Shown piece after piece: positions 26,775 through 36,418 of a stretch of DNA of 64,000 nucleotides. The position numbers and the translations under genes were made by a program. Source of the DNA: Lachnospiraceae bacterium C10 (GTDB taxonomy: Bacteria; Bacillota; Clostridia; Lachnospirales; Lachnospiraceae); the NCBI GenBank assembly GCA_900100095.1, contig FMTN01000012.1:51597-115596 (forward strand), given 5' to 3'. The first letter of the stretch is position 1; each line of letters begins with the position of its first letter. Below the pieces are notes generated by a model. That model had not been told where the DNA came from. It made no database searches and saw only the letters and a program-made list of their open reading frames with translations.

Positions 26775-27296
26775 GTGAGAAAAAACAACCAGGGCTTCAC
26801 ACTGCTTGAGCTTATTATCATTGTTGCTATCATAGCAGTGGTATCCGGGCTTGCTGCTGTCTCCCTTGCGCCGATTCTTAATACGGCAGCCAAGCAGGCG
26901 GCTGTATCGGCAAAGGCGAAGATCTACCAGTGTAAGACCGATTGCATGGCAAAGAACGCGGATGTAACATGCCTGGAATTTAAAAATGACGATGGCTATC
27001 TGGTGGCGACCTATTATCAGGGAGACCTGACAGAGGCTGTTTCATCGGAGAAGCTTGCCAATCGGAAAGTTACCCTGACCTATGGCGGAACGAAGTTAGA
27101 GGATGGAGAGAAGCTCTATCTGGATTTTGAAAAGTCCAGCGGTTCGGTACGGCATTTCGGTGTTGCAGAGGATGTGTCTTCGGCTTCTGTTGCCGGCAGC
27201 AGCACGAACTGCACCCTGACAATGGCAGCAGGGGCAACGACCTACGAACTTCGTCTGGATCCCGTATCCGGCGTATGTAAGCTTAAGAGACAATAA
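26775..27296 (+). CDS. Minor pilin (GspH/FimT-like)
   Basis: A 173-residue prepilin with the short leader MRKNNQG, then FTLLELIIIVAIIAVVSGLAAVSL with Glu at mature position 5. It starts with GTG behind AAAGGCAGG. There are four cysteines (two at about residues 56 and 60, one near 69, others near the C terminus), enough for disulfide-stabilised folding outside the cell. Likely a minor pilin that primes assembly. Confidence 0.85.
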   Translation: MRKNNQGFTLLELIIIVAIIAVVSGLAAVSLAPILNTAAKQAAVSAKAKIYQCKTDCMAKNADVTCLEFKNDDGYLVATYYQGDLTEAVSSEKLANRKVTLTYGGTKLEDGEKLYLDFEKSSGSVRHFGVAEDVSSASVAGSSTNCTLTMAAGATTYELRLDPVSGVCKLKRQ

Positions 27297-27345
27297 GACG
27301 TAGAAGTAAGAGCGTATTAAGAAGGAAGAAAGCATAGGAGTAAGC

Positions 27346-27972
27346 ATGAGTAAGCTATGGAGGCGCAAACTTCATAAGAACAACAATGGCGGCTTTACGC
27401 TGGTAGAGCTGATCATCTCCCTTGCCATTCTTTCCATGATCCTGGCAACGGCCTGTGCCTTCATGGTGATGGGAGCCAAGAGCTTTTTCGCGGTCAATGA
27501 GCGTGTGGAGTTGCAGTACAGTTCCGGACAGGCGCTGGGGCAGATGAATCAGAAGATTATCAACAGCAACGGTAAGGTGGTTCTGAAAAAGGAAGGGACT
27601 TCCGGGGTTAAGCTCTTTTTGATTCAGGCAGTTACCTGGGATGACATCACGTTAAAGCCGACGGCATATCAGATCAGTTGCTATACCTATGATGCGGCGG
27701 AAGGAACACTGACCTATAAGGAGAGTGGAGAGGCGGCTTTTGGACTGGGAACAGCGGAAAGTGACATTGCCTTTGGGGAAGAGCATGTGCTTTGTTCCAA
27801 TATTACTTCCGCCACATTTACAGAGAATCCATCCGATCACAGGCTGTATGGATTAAAGATTGAACTGAATCTTAAAAAGCACGGTAAGACCTACAATGCG
27901 AAGCGGGATATTTCACCGAGGAATCATCCGGTATATACGGAGAGTTTTGAGGACCCGTTCCTTTGGAAATAA
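27346..27972 (+). CDS. Minor pilin (PilW/GspJ-like)
   Basis: A 208-residue prepilin: basic leader ending in Gly16, then FTLVELIISLAILSMILATACAF with Glu at mature position 5. The polar SSGQALGQMNQKI segment and beta-rich remainder are typical of PilW/GspJ proteins. It precedes the large secreted protein gene. Confidence 0.85.
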   Translation: MSKLWRRKLHKNNNGGFTLVELIISLAILSMILATACAFMVMGAKSFFAVNERVELQYSSGQALGQMNQKIINSNGKVVLKKEGTSGVKLFLIQAVTWDDITLKPTAYQISCYTYDAAEGTLTYKESGEAAFGLGTAESDIAFGEEHVLCSNITSATFTENPSDHRLYGLKIELNLKKHGKTYNAKRDISPRNHPVYTESFEDPFLWK

Positions 27973-28002
27973 CGGATTAGGAAAAGGAGTATGGAGGCGC
28001 CT

Positions 28003-31000
28003 ATGAATAAGCGGCCGATGTTTGAAGTCAAGGGACAAAAGAATAAAAAGAAACGAATGAGAGGGCAGGGGCTGGTAACAAGGCGCCTGCTTTCTGCCAT
28101 ATTGGTGGGAACTATGGTTCTTCCGGTTTTCTTTTACCAGAAGACGTCTACCGTATCGGCGAAGCAGCAGACATCCTTGCCTCATATTGAGGAGATTCGG
28201 CAGCAGATCAACCGTTCGCCGGAGGTGTCCTTTCATATCCTTGAAGTGACACCGAATGCCGGGGATGGAAGCTTCGATGAGTCTGTGACGGGTGAGATCG
28301 GCTATTACATCGAAGGCCAGGAGCCGGTGGATGTTGACGGGGTGCTTTCCGGACCGCGTTATACCTCAAGGACGGAACGAAGCGTTTGGGGCAACGCATA
28401 TTTTCACGCCCTTCTGGAGAGGGGAATTGCAAGTGCCACAGAGGATGCCGCTCCTCTGACATCTACGTTTAAAGAGGGGGATACTTATTACAAGGAATAC
28501 TATCCCTGGGAGAATGCTCCGGAAGGTGCGAAGACCCTTCACCTGGTAGATGAGAATAAAAGAGAGCGAAGTGAGACGGTTCGGGTCAATGGACAGCTGG
28601 AGCAGAAAGAGGGAGGAGCCTATGATGCTTCCGATGACGCCTATGAAGTTGTTACGGACGGTCACTATATCCAGAACATGGATAAGGATTATCCCCTTCA
28701 AATGGTCTCCGATATCAAAGAGCTAAAAGAGGATTTTGATGCAGTAAAAGATCAGTATATCTTCTATGAACGCCCGACCTTCAGTGAGAACCTTCCACTG
28801 GGAGAGGACGGAAAGCTTGTGATTTCCGACAGTGACTGGGAAGCTGTGGGTCATAAGCTGATCTATTCCAGAAATCCGGATGACAAGGAACCGGAGTGGA
28901 GGTTTGACTACGATGCAACGGCACACGACTACTATAAGGTGGGATGTGAGTTCCGTGTGCTGACCGGTTTTTCGGAACTACCATCCATGGGACGGGACAT
29001 CACCTTAAATTATGAGGAGCTTGTTCACGGCGATTATTACGCAGCGAAGATTCGTCCGAACAATGCGTTTAAAGCCAAAAAAGCCGGACAGACAGGATAT
29101 TTTGATTTAAATACCCAGGATCTGAAGTACGTCGGTTCCGGAAAGGGCAGCTTTGACCTGACGGGTGTAACAGTAAGTGTTAGCGGAGCCTACCAGGTGC
29201 AGTATGACTATGTGAAATATCAGGGTGGCTATAAGAATAACAACTGGTTCCTGCGGTATGTTCTCGACTACCGGGACAGTGACGCAGAAGAGCTTTCCTC
29301 CCTTAGCAAGAGAATTCATGTGGATTCCCTGACTCCGGATCGCATCAGTAAGACGATGGATGCCAGACGCGGTCAGAGCCAGGATATTCAAGGTTATGAT
29401 CTGGTGGCGGTGAGCAACGGAATCGATGTTTTTTCCGGTTCTATGAACCATACAGGACTTTATAAAAATTATGAGCCAAGGAACTTAAAGCAGGCATTAA
29501 AGTCCTACCTGGGTCAACGTGGTGCAGTGGTGGCAAAATATGAGGCCAGCCTGTGTTTTAACGATCCCCTGACCGGTGGAACCAGTCATCCCAATGACCT
29601 AAAGCCGGAGGATATCCACGGCAGAATCTACGGAAGCATTTATCTGTCCAGAACCACCACAAGCCAGCAGGCTCTGGTGACACAGGACTTCACCGGTGAT
29701 TTCGAAGAGAGCGAATATAAGCAGGCAGAGAGTGGATTCTATGATGTCTACGATGAGATTCATAACGAGAACATCCTTCGTCAGCGTACCGATGAACAGA
29801 CAACAGATCTGTTGGAAGAAGATATTAATATGGCAACGGCCATACGTTATGTCATCAACTATCACAACCAGCGAAACAGAGGACGAAAGGCCCGCCTTCG
29901 TATTCTGGATGTGGAGCCGCCTGCTATTCCAAGGAATAATCTAAGCGATCACACGGTGACTTCCGAGATTACAGAGGGGGGAGCGGCAAGCGGAACGATA
30001 AAGGCAACCCTTCTCAAGGACTGGTTTGACAATCGTTACAAGGCTGCGGACATTGATGTGACAACCGTTGCCACGTCGACGCTGATCGGTCTGACCCAGG
30101 ATATTACAGAAGCGTATGATGTGATCTACATCGGTGGCGGTAACCGTACGAACCAGACCTACAGCGGTGATGGGGATATGAACGGGCTGGTCTACTACAA
30201 CATTGGAGAGAAGGTAGTCTTAAAGAACCAGGGAAGTGCCGGTTATGTCACAAGCGGACTGCTGGATGAAGACTATGAAGCTGCCCCAAAGGAGCAAAGA
30301 TACCGTTACAGCGGAAATGATCTGACCCAGAAGAAGGCGGATGAAATCAAAAGCTTTGCCTCCGTTGGACTTCCGGTGATCTACTCATCTCTTTTGGCAG
30401 AAGAGAAGAATTATCCGGCGCACAATGTGAAGGCAGGTTTTCAGAAGGATGTTTCCTTTGTTCTGCAGGATTACGGTAACAGTGCCAAGCTGACCCTGAC
30501 ACCTCTTGAGGAAGCGGATAATATATCCTACAGCTACCAGTGGTACCGGAATGATCAGATGGTGGTGGGAGCAAACAGCAAAAGCTACACTGTGCAAAAG
30601 GCCGACTTTAAGAATGGAACCGGTCTGTACTGTGTGATGACGTCTGTATCCATCAATGGAAAGACCTACACCTTTGATCCACAGGATGCACCGAGAAGTG
30701 ATTTGATCCGTATCAGTATCAATGGATTAAAGCAATCCTTCCGGGATACCGGAAAGGGAGCAGGCGTGTACTACATAATTCGGTGGATAGGAGCAGAAAT
30801 ACCGGTCGCATCAAACTGGGATAACACAGAACTGACGGTTGTGAATGCAACGGATAGGACTAGTGAATGGAGAAACAAGAGCAATAAAAAGATAAAAGGA
30901 AAGACCACAAAAGCCTCAGACTGGAAGGTGGGAGACGTTGTCCAGTGGTATGGAGAACTAAATGGTTATGTCTGCAGGAGTAACGAGTTTGAAGTGCTTG

Positions 31001-33129
31001 CCGGCATTGAAAACGGAGGCGGCTACTGGACGGAAGGCGGCAGTAAGACAAAGACACTGTCTGCCGAAGCCGGAGAAGGCATTGAGATCCGACCGCAGAC
31101 CGTGGATGTAGCCAGCCGATTGTATGATGCCATGGTGGATATGGCAGGACGCGGGAACGTTATGGTCAATGGTCATGTGGATGCACAGCGCCTGCTGGAT
31201 TATGCCAACCTTTCTCATCCGGTACTGGTATATGAAGAAGACGGACAGCCTAAGCCGTATGTACAGGAGATGGCGGATCACAATGCCATCAATGTATCGG
31301 AGGGGGAGACGGAGGAGAATGCGAAGCTTTCCTTTGCATTCCGTATTGTGAATCCGACAGATCCGGACCCGATCAATACGACCTATTCGGCAAGAATCTA
31401 CACGGATAATAACGGTGACGGTATTTTCTCTCCGGATGAAGAAGTACAGGAGGGAGAGGAGAACGTAGGTGAAATGAAGGGCGGATTGAATTATGAAAAT
31501 GCGCCGGTTCAAAGGTTTGATGTGGTGATCGATGCATCCTCTCATCCGGGCTGTGTACCATGGAAGATTGTGATTGCACAGAATAATAATCAGAGCATTC
31601 ATTCCTCTTCTTATGGGATTTCTTATGTGAAGCCACTGAAGAAGGTGGAGCTGAATATCCTTCAGATCAATGATAACTATCAGAACAATTACAATCTGGA
31701 GTCCATGCAGCGTAACAACACCGGTAACTATGGAAGATGTCTGAATGACAAGGCGGTGACCGATGTTTACGATTTAAGAATCAAGACCGTAAGGGCACAG
31801 GATGTGGCAGCAGTCGGAGATTACAAGGAGATTCTTAAGTACTTTGAGAACTATGATATGTTGATTTTGGGATTTAATGATATGTATCAGACCCTGACGA
31901 GGAATACCTGTTTTGCAATTGAGGATTTTGCCGATCAGGGTAAGTCGGTTTTGTTCAGTCATGACTGTTCCTCCTTTACCAATATGAACAAGGGATGGCT
32001 GAAGCAGATTTACGGCGGGGATTTCTTCTCGGAGTCCTTTGACTTTAATACCATCCTGCGAAGCCGAAGCTATCTTGATCAGTACGGTATTTCTGATACG
32101 AACCTTCATGCGAGAGGTTCGAAGGAGTATCAGTTTGGTGGAACCAAATACTGGGAGACAACCGATCGTAACGGGGATTCGATTGATAGTGGTATTTTAG
32201 CTGAGAAGCGAAAGCTGACAGCGGATGAAATTGAGGCATTAAAGAGTGAGAACTACTCCATTGCCTATAAGCCAAAGAGCGGATCCACATCCCTGACAAC
32301 GACAGGAGAGACCCAGGGATTTACCAACAATCTGTTGAATCGATATAAAGACGGTAGGGACAGATTCACCCAGACGAATCGGGTGAAGCAGGTCAACACC
32401 GGACAGATTACAAGTTATCCTTTTGATTTGAACGGTCATGCCAATGGGGAACTGGATATTTCAGTGACGCACGGTCAGTATTATCAGCTGAATATGAATT
32501 CCGATAATATTGTGGTCTGGTATACCTTAAGCGGGGACAACTTCCAGGATCGTGACGGAATGAATGAGTACTATATCTATAGTGCCAACAACATTACCTA
32601 CACCGGTGCGGGACACAGTAGCAATCCAACCATGGATGAGGCCAAGCTTTTCGTTAATACTATGGTGGCCTCCAGACGAGACACCATTAAGAAACCGAAG
32701 GCAAGTTTTGTAGCATCGGCCAAGGATGATACGGAGATTTCCTCTACTTATATTCTGCAGGATCAGAAGGGCAATACAGCCGTAACGATGCAGGATCAGA
32801 AGGTATATTTCAAGGTGGAGGATGATAACCTGGTATCCAGCCGTAAGATTTCTGTACAATTCTATTATGAGAGTGCCTCTTTAGATCACAAGCTCGACGA
32901 TGTTACCATCTATCGCGCAAAGGATGATGAGGTCGTCTATAAGTTGCATAGTGGAACCATCTACTACATTATGCTTCCGCCGGAGGTGCTGGCAGAACTG
33001 ACGGAGAACAATTCGGCAAAACTTGTAATTATGCCGATTACGCACTATGGTAACAGCACGGAAAATGACCAGATTGGTGAACCTAAGACCTTAACAGTTC
33101 AGAAAACCGGAATGTTTGACTTAGGATAA
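28003..33129 (+). CDS. Giant secreted DUF5057-type surface protein of the pilus operon
   Basis: About 1,708 residues. A basic start and one hydrophobic segment (LLSAILVGTMVLPVFFY) serve as signal or anchor. The rest is extracellular: an N-terminal region with LEVTPNAG, an Ig-like part around residues 830-920 (YSYQWYRN followed by a Tyr-Cys pair), then the C-terminal region with repeated 'YDMLILGFND' and 'DVIYIGGG' Rossmann-like strands and a final beta domain. There is no LPxTG motif. I recognise the DUF5057 type from clostridial genomes; its function is not known. Its placement after four minor pilins suggests a pilus-associated adhesin. ATG 28003 has GGAGG five bases upstream; ATG 27991 is an alternative. 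Confidence 0.7.
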   Translation: MNKRPMFEVKGQKNKKKRMRGQGLVTRRLLSAILVGTMVLPVFFYQKTSTVSAKQQTSLPHIEEIRQQINRSPEVSFHILEVTPNAGDGSFDESVTGEIGYYIEGQEPVDVDGVLSGPRYTSRTERSVWGNAYFHALLERGIASATEDAAPLTSTFKEGDTYYKEYYPWENAPEGAKTLHLVDENKRERSETVRVNGQLEQKEGGAYDASDDAYEVVTDGHYIQNMDKDYPLQMVSDIKELKEDFDAVKDQYIFYERPTFSENLPLGEDGKLVISDSDWEAVGHKLIYSRNPDDKEPEWRFDYDATAHDYYKVGCEFRVLTGFSELPSMGRDITLNYEELVHGDYYAAKIRPNNAFKAKKAGQTGYFDLNTQDLKYVGSGKGSFDLTGVTVSVSGAYQVQYDYVKYQGGYKNNNWFLRYVLDYRDSDAEELSSLSKRIHVDSLTPDRISKTMDARRGQSQDIQGYDLVAVSNGIDVFSGSMNHTGLYKNYEPRNLKQALKSYLGQRGAVVAKYEASLCFNDPLTGGTSHPNDLKPEDIHGRIYGSIYLSRTTTSQQALVTQDFTGDFEESEYKQAESGFYDVYDEIHNENILRQRTDEQTTDLLEEDINMATAIRYVINYHNQRNRGRKARLRILDVEPPAIPRNNLSDHTVTSEITEGGAASGTIKATLLKDWFDNRYKAADIDVTTVATSTLIGLTQDITEAYDVIYIGGGNRTNQTYSGDGDMNGLVYYNIGEKVVLKNQGSAGYVTSGLLDEDYEAAPKEQRYRYSGNDLTQKKADEIKSFASVGLPVIYSSLLAEEKNYPAHNVKAGFQKDVSFVLQDYGNSAKLTLTPLEEADNISYSYQWYRNDQMVVGANSKSYTVQKADFKNGTGLYCVMTSVSINGKTYTFDPQDAPRSDLIRISINGLKQSFRDTGKGAGVYYIIRWIGAEIPVASNWDNTELTVVNATDRTSEWRNKSNKKIKGKTTKASDWKVGDVVQWYGELNGYVCRSNEFEVLAGIENGGGYWTEGGSKTKTLSAEAGEGIEIRPQTVDVASRLYDAMVDMAGRGNVMVNGHVDAQRLLDYANLSHPVLVYEEDGQPKPYVQEMADHNAINVSEGETEENAKLSFAFRIVNPTDPDPINTTYSARIYTDNNGDGIFSPDEEVQEGEENVGEMKGGLNYENAPVQRFDVVIDASSHPGCVPWKIVIAQNNNQSIHSSSYGISYVKPLKKVELNILQINDNYQNNYNLESMQRNNTGNYGRCLNDKAVTDVYDLRIKTVRAQDVAAVGDYKEILKYFENYDMLILGFNDMYQTLTRNTCFAIEDFADQGKSVLFSHDCSSFTNMNKGWLKQIYGGDFFSESFDFNTILRSRSYLDQYGISDTNLHARGSKEYQFGGTKYWETTDRNGDSIDSGILAEKRKLTADEIEALKSENYSIAYKPKSGSTSLTTTGETQGFTNNLLNRYKDGRDRFTQTNRVKQVNTGQITSYPFDLNGHANGELDISVTHGQYYQLNMNSDNIVVWYTLSGDNFQDRDGMNEYYIYSANNITYTGAGHSSNPTMDEAKLFVNTMVASRRDTIKKPKASFVASAKDDTEISSTYILQDQKGNTAVTMQDQKVYFKVEDDNLVSSRKISVQFYYESASLDHKLDDVTIYRAKDDEVVYKLHSGTIYYIMLPPEVLAELTENNSAKLVIMPITHYGNSTENDQIGEPKTLTVQKTGMFDLG

Positions 33130-33137
33130 TGATTAAA

Positions 33138-33192
33138 CTGACACTTTAGTATGTTATACTTAGGATATATGTACTGGAGTGTCAGCTTTTTT
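33138..33192 (+). terminator. Possible attenuator hairpin
   Basis: CTGACACT (33138-33145) pairs with AGTGTCAG (33178-33185), which is followed by CTTTTTT. The 32-base loop is AT-rich. It lies between the giant protein gene and the VWA gene and may reduce readthrough into the latter. Confidence 0.5.
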
Positions 33193-33219
33193 ATGGGGTT
33201 TTTGACACGGGGAGGAAGA

Positions 33220-34461
33220 ATGAAAAAGATGAAAAAGAAACTGTGGACGGTGGTGCTGTCTCTAATACTGCTTCTGGTAAGTGGACAGGGTGTCGTAAGG
33301 GCAGAGGCTGCAAAGAATCTTAAGATCAAGGGCGATTTGGCAGTGGAGCAGGTACAGGTGGATGTACCTTTGGTGAATGCATACGTATACAGCAAGGATC
33401 TGGATCTGTCGAAGGTGCAGCCGAAGGAGGTGCGTGCCACCCTGGCTGGACAGAAGCTTAAGGTGTTGTCCATGAAGCAGCAGCATAAGACCGAGCAGGG
33501 CATCTATTATGCCTTCCTTCTGGATGTGTCCGCATCCATTCCCCAGGCGGATCTGGACGCAGCGAAGGAAGCCATTGAGCGGATCGCCAAAGGAATGCGA
33601 CGTCAGGATCAGCTCGCTGTCATAACCTTTGGTGACGATGTTAAGGTAATTTCTGACGGAAGCCGTCCGGCGGAGAAGACCATTCGAAAGATTCGACGGT
33701 TAAAGGCAAAGGATCAGACCACGAAATTCTATTCTGCCATGAACAAACTGATCAAGGTTTCGGAGAAAGTGCAGAATATGCGCCGCGTGGCTGTGGTGGT
33801 ATCCGACGGAATCGATGATACCGATGCCGGCATGAGCCAGGAGGAGCTGGAACACGTTCTGCAGCAGAGTGGAATTGCAGTTTACGGAATGGGAATCGGA
33901 AGTAACAAGGAACTGGCAAGGAAGTTTGGTTCCTTCCTTCGGATTTCCGGAGGAGAGCTCTACCCCTTTACAGCTGCAACAGCAAATGCTAAATTAGATT
34001 CTCTGATTAAAAGGCTTTCTTCCATCTATCGTCTGTCCATGGAAGTTACCGGGGAAGTGCCGCAGGGGGATACGGTCCGCCTGTCGGTTAAGATTCAAAA
34101 GGCCGGCAACTTTTCCATGAAGCTTGACAGTTCCTACTGGGGCAGGGCAACAGCCGAGCAGAAGGAAGAAATGAAAGAGGAAGAAAAGGAAGATAAGCAG
34201 GAAGAGAAGGCAGCAAAGAATAAGGCATCTGAAGAGGAGCAGCCAAAAGAGGAGAGGATCGACAAGGATGAGATCTCACGTCAGAAGATGCTGGTAACCG
34301 CAGCGATTCCGGCAGTCATCCTGCTTACCCTACTTGCAATCCTTGTGATCCTGGCATATAGAAGGAAGAAGGCTCTTAAGGCGTATTATCAGGCGAACGG
34401 CGTAAACCTTCAGGAGGAAGAGAATTTGAAGAAGGCCATCCGCCGGAAGAGGAAGAACTAG
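33220..34461 (+). CDS. VWA-domain membrane protein
   Basis: A 413-residue protein with a signal peptide (hydrophobic LWTVVLSLILLLVSGQGVV), an extracellular von Willebrand factor A domain with the MIDAS motif DVSAS near residue 104 and the later TTKFYSA and SDGIDD segments, a Lys/Glu-rich stretch (about residues 320-358), one membrane segment (about 365-388) and a basic cytoplasmic tail. VWA domains bind protein ligands through a metal ion, and are found in pilus-tip adhesins such as PilY1. Position after the pilus genes supports a related role. ATG 33220 follows GGGGAGGAAG; a longer in-frame start at 33151 would lie inside the preceding hairpin. Confidence 0.82.
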   Translation: MKKMKKKLWTVVLSLILLLVSGQGVVRAEAAKNLKIKGDLAVEQVQVDVPLVNAYVYSKDLDLSKVQPKEVRATLAGQKLKVLSMKQQHKTEQGIYYAFLLDVSASIPQADLDAAKEAIERIAKGMRRQDQLAVITFGDDVKVISDGSRPAEKTIRKIRRLKAKDQTTKFYSAMNKLIKVSEKVQNMRRVAVVVSDGIDDTDAGMSQEELEHVLQQSGIAVYGMGIGSNKELARKFGSFLRISGGELYPFTAATANAKLDSLIKRLSSIYRLSMEVTGEVPQGDTVRLSVKIQKAGNFSMKLDSSYWGRATAEQKEEMKEEEKEDKQEEKAAKNKASEEEQPKEERIDKDEISRQKMLVTAAIPAVILLTLLAILVILAYRRKKALKAYYQANGVNLQEEENLKKAIRRKRKN

Positions 34462-34487
34462 TTTGTAAGGCATAAAGAGAGGTTGAA

Positions 34488-35351
34488 ATGATCATAGAAG
34501 TATTGAAAGCCATTCTGTTCGGAGTGGTGGAAGGAATCACGGAATGGCTTCCGGTATCCAGTACCGGACATATGATTTTACTTGAGAACTGGGTTCACTT
34601 CACGAAGGTGAGTGATGAATTCTGGAAGATGTTCGAGGTGGTGATCCAGCTGGGCGCTATCCTTGCCGTTGTGGTGATCTTCTGGGAGAAGCTCTGGCCG
34701 TGGCGGATCAAGAACGTTAAGGTGAAGGGCAAAATGGCCATCGAAGAGAAGGTCGTATTCAAGGACGGTGCACTGGATATGTGGTGCAAGATTATCCTTG
34801 CATGCATCCCGGCAGCTGTGGTGGGACTTGCACTGGATGACTGGATCGACCGCATGTTTTATCATCCGATTCCGGTTGCCATTGCCCTTATTGTTGTCGG
34901 TATCCTTTTCATTGTGATTGAGGCAACATCCGGTAAGAGAGCGGTTAAGATTCACAGCATTCAGGAAATGTCCTATCCGGTGGTGCTTCTTATCGGAGTG
35001 GCGCAGACCATTGCGGCGGTTTTTCCGGGAACGAGCCGGTCCGGAGCGACCATCATCGGAGCGCTGCTCCTTGGGGTATCCCGTGAAGTGGCAGCGGAAT
35101 TCACCTTCTTTTTGGCTGTTCCGGTAATGTTTGGAGCATCCCTTTTAAAGGCGGTAAAGTATATGGTAAAGGGTATGTCCATGGGAGGAATGGAATGGGT
35201 GATCCTGCTGACCGGTTGCGTGGTGGCATTTGCTGTTTCCATTATTATTATTAATTTCCTGATGGGCTACATTAAAAAGCATGATTTCAAGATTTTCGGA
35301 GGCTATCGTATCCTGCTTGGAATTCTTGTCATTGCGCTTCTTCACGGGTAA
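34488..35351 (+). CDS. uppP: Undecaprenyl-diphosphatase
   Basis: A 287-residue polytopic membrane enzyme of the BacA/UppP family that recycles undecaprenyl diphosphate to the monophosphate carrier used for peptidoglycan and surface polymers. Both family motifs are present: EGITEWLPVSSTGHM near residue 17 and FPGTSRSGATI near residue 180. It may be cotranscribed with the following glycosyltransferase (11-base gap). Confidence 0.96.
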   Translation: MIIEVLKAILFGVVEGITEWLPVSSTGHMILLENWVHFTKVSDEFWKMFEVVIQLGAILAVVVIFWEKLWPWRIKNVKVKGKMAIEEKVVFKDGALDMWCKIILACIPAAVVGLALDDWIDRMFYHPIPVAIALIVVGILFIVIEATSGKRAVKIHSIQEMSYPVVLLIGVAQTIAAVFPGTSRSGATIIGALLLGVSREVAAEFTFFLAVPVMFGASLLKAVKYMVKGMSMGGMEWVILLTGCVVAFAVSIIIINFLMGYIKKHDFKIFGGYRILLGILVIALLHG

Positions 35352-35362
35352 AGGAGGAAGAA

Positions 35363-36418
35363 ATGGTAACATTCTCCCTGTGCATGATTGTTAAAAATGA
35401 GGCGGCGGTCCTGGACCGCTGTCTTTCTTCCCTTGCAGATCTTATGGATGAGATCATCATTGTGGACACAGGTTCCACGGATGCGACCCTTGAGATTGCA
35501 AAGAAATATACCGCCACGGACAACATCTATCATTTTGACTGGGTGGATGATTTTGCAGCAGCAAGGAATTATGCCTTTTCCTTATGCACCAAGGATTATA
35601 TCTACACGGCGGATGCAGATGAATACCTTGAGAAAAAGGATCAGGTGGCTCTTTACAATTTAAAGTCGGTTCTTGTGCCGGAGGTTGAGATCGTACAGAT
35701 GCATTACTATGAGCCGAAGCTGCAAAGCGTCCTCAATACCATTTCAGAATACCGGCCGAAGCTTTTTAAGCGCCTTCGCAGTTATACCTGGGTGGATCCA
35801 ATCCACGAGAAGGTTCGAACCGAACCGTTGGTATTTGATTCCGATATTACGGTGACCCATCTTCCCCAGGGACTGCATACGGACCGGGACTTTGCTGTCT
35901 TTGAAAAGGCCTATGAGAAGCAGGGCAGACTGTCTCATTCCCTATATGCCATGTATTTGCGAGAGCTTTATCGGAGCGGGGATATCCGGCAGCTGACCAC
36001 AGGAAGCCAGATCATTCATCAGATTCTTGCCACAGAGAAGGTTTCGGATGAACTCTTCCTTTCGATGTATACGCTGCTTGCCCGTCAGGCAAGACTGTCA
36101 GGGAATCTCTCGGGATTTTTGACCTATGCAGCCAGACTTCTGCCGGGAGAGCCAGCCAGCGAGATCTGTTATGAAATGGCAAGCTATCTCTATGAGGAAG
36201 GAAGGATGGAGGAAAGCGCTTTCTGGTATGAAAGTGCCCTAAGCCAGCAGCCCATATTAGACATCCATAGTAGCGGGGATCTAAGTCTTCGAGGATTGGC
36301 ATTGTGCTATGGACAGTTGTCCGAACAGACCGATGGAGATGTCAGCGATTTGTATCGAAGCAAAGCATTAGAATATGAAAGAGCAGCAGAGGAATGGAAG
36401 CTGCCGGAGGAAGAATAA
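35363..36418 (+). CDS. Family 2 glycosyltransferase with helical repeats
   Basis: A 351-residue protein. Residues 1-220 form a GT-A domain (LCMIVKNEAAVLDRCLSSL start, IIVDTGSTDAT, YTADADEYL as DXD-type motif, YTWVDPIHEKV). The C-terminal part is helical and TPR-like, as in the SPBc2 YokZ/SunS type of GT2 enzymes. Acceptor unknown; it could be a polymer, lipid or protein. Strong AAAGGAGGAAG ribosome site. The next gene's GTG start immediately follows the stop. Confidence 0.87.
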   Translation: MVTFSLCMIVKNEAAVLDRCLSSLADLMDEIIIVDTGSTDATLEIAKKYTATDNIYHFDWVDDFAAARNYAFSLCTKDYIYTADADEYLEKKDQVALYNLKSVLVPEVEIVQMHYYEPKLQSVLNTISEYRPKLFKRLRSYTWVDPIHEKVRTEPLVFDSDITVTHLPQGLHTDRDFAVFEKAYEKQGRLSHSLYAMYLRELYRSGDIRQLTTGSQIIHQILATEKVSDELFLSMYTLLARQARLSGNLSGFLTYAARLLPGEPASEICYEMASYLYEEGRMEESAFWYESALSQQPILDIHSSGDLSLRGLALCYGQLSEQTDGDVSDLYRSKALEYERAAEEWKLPEEE

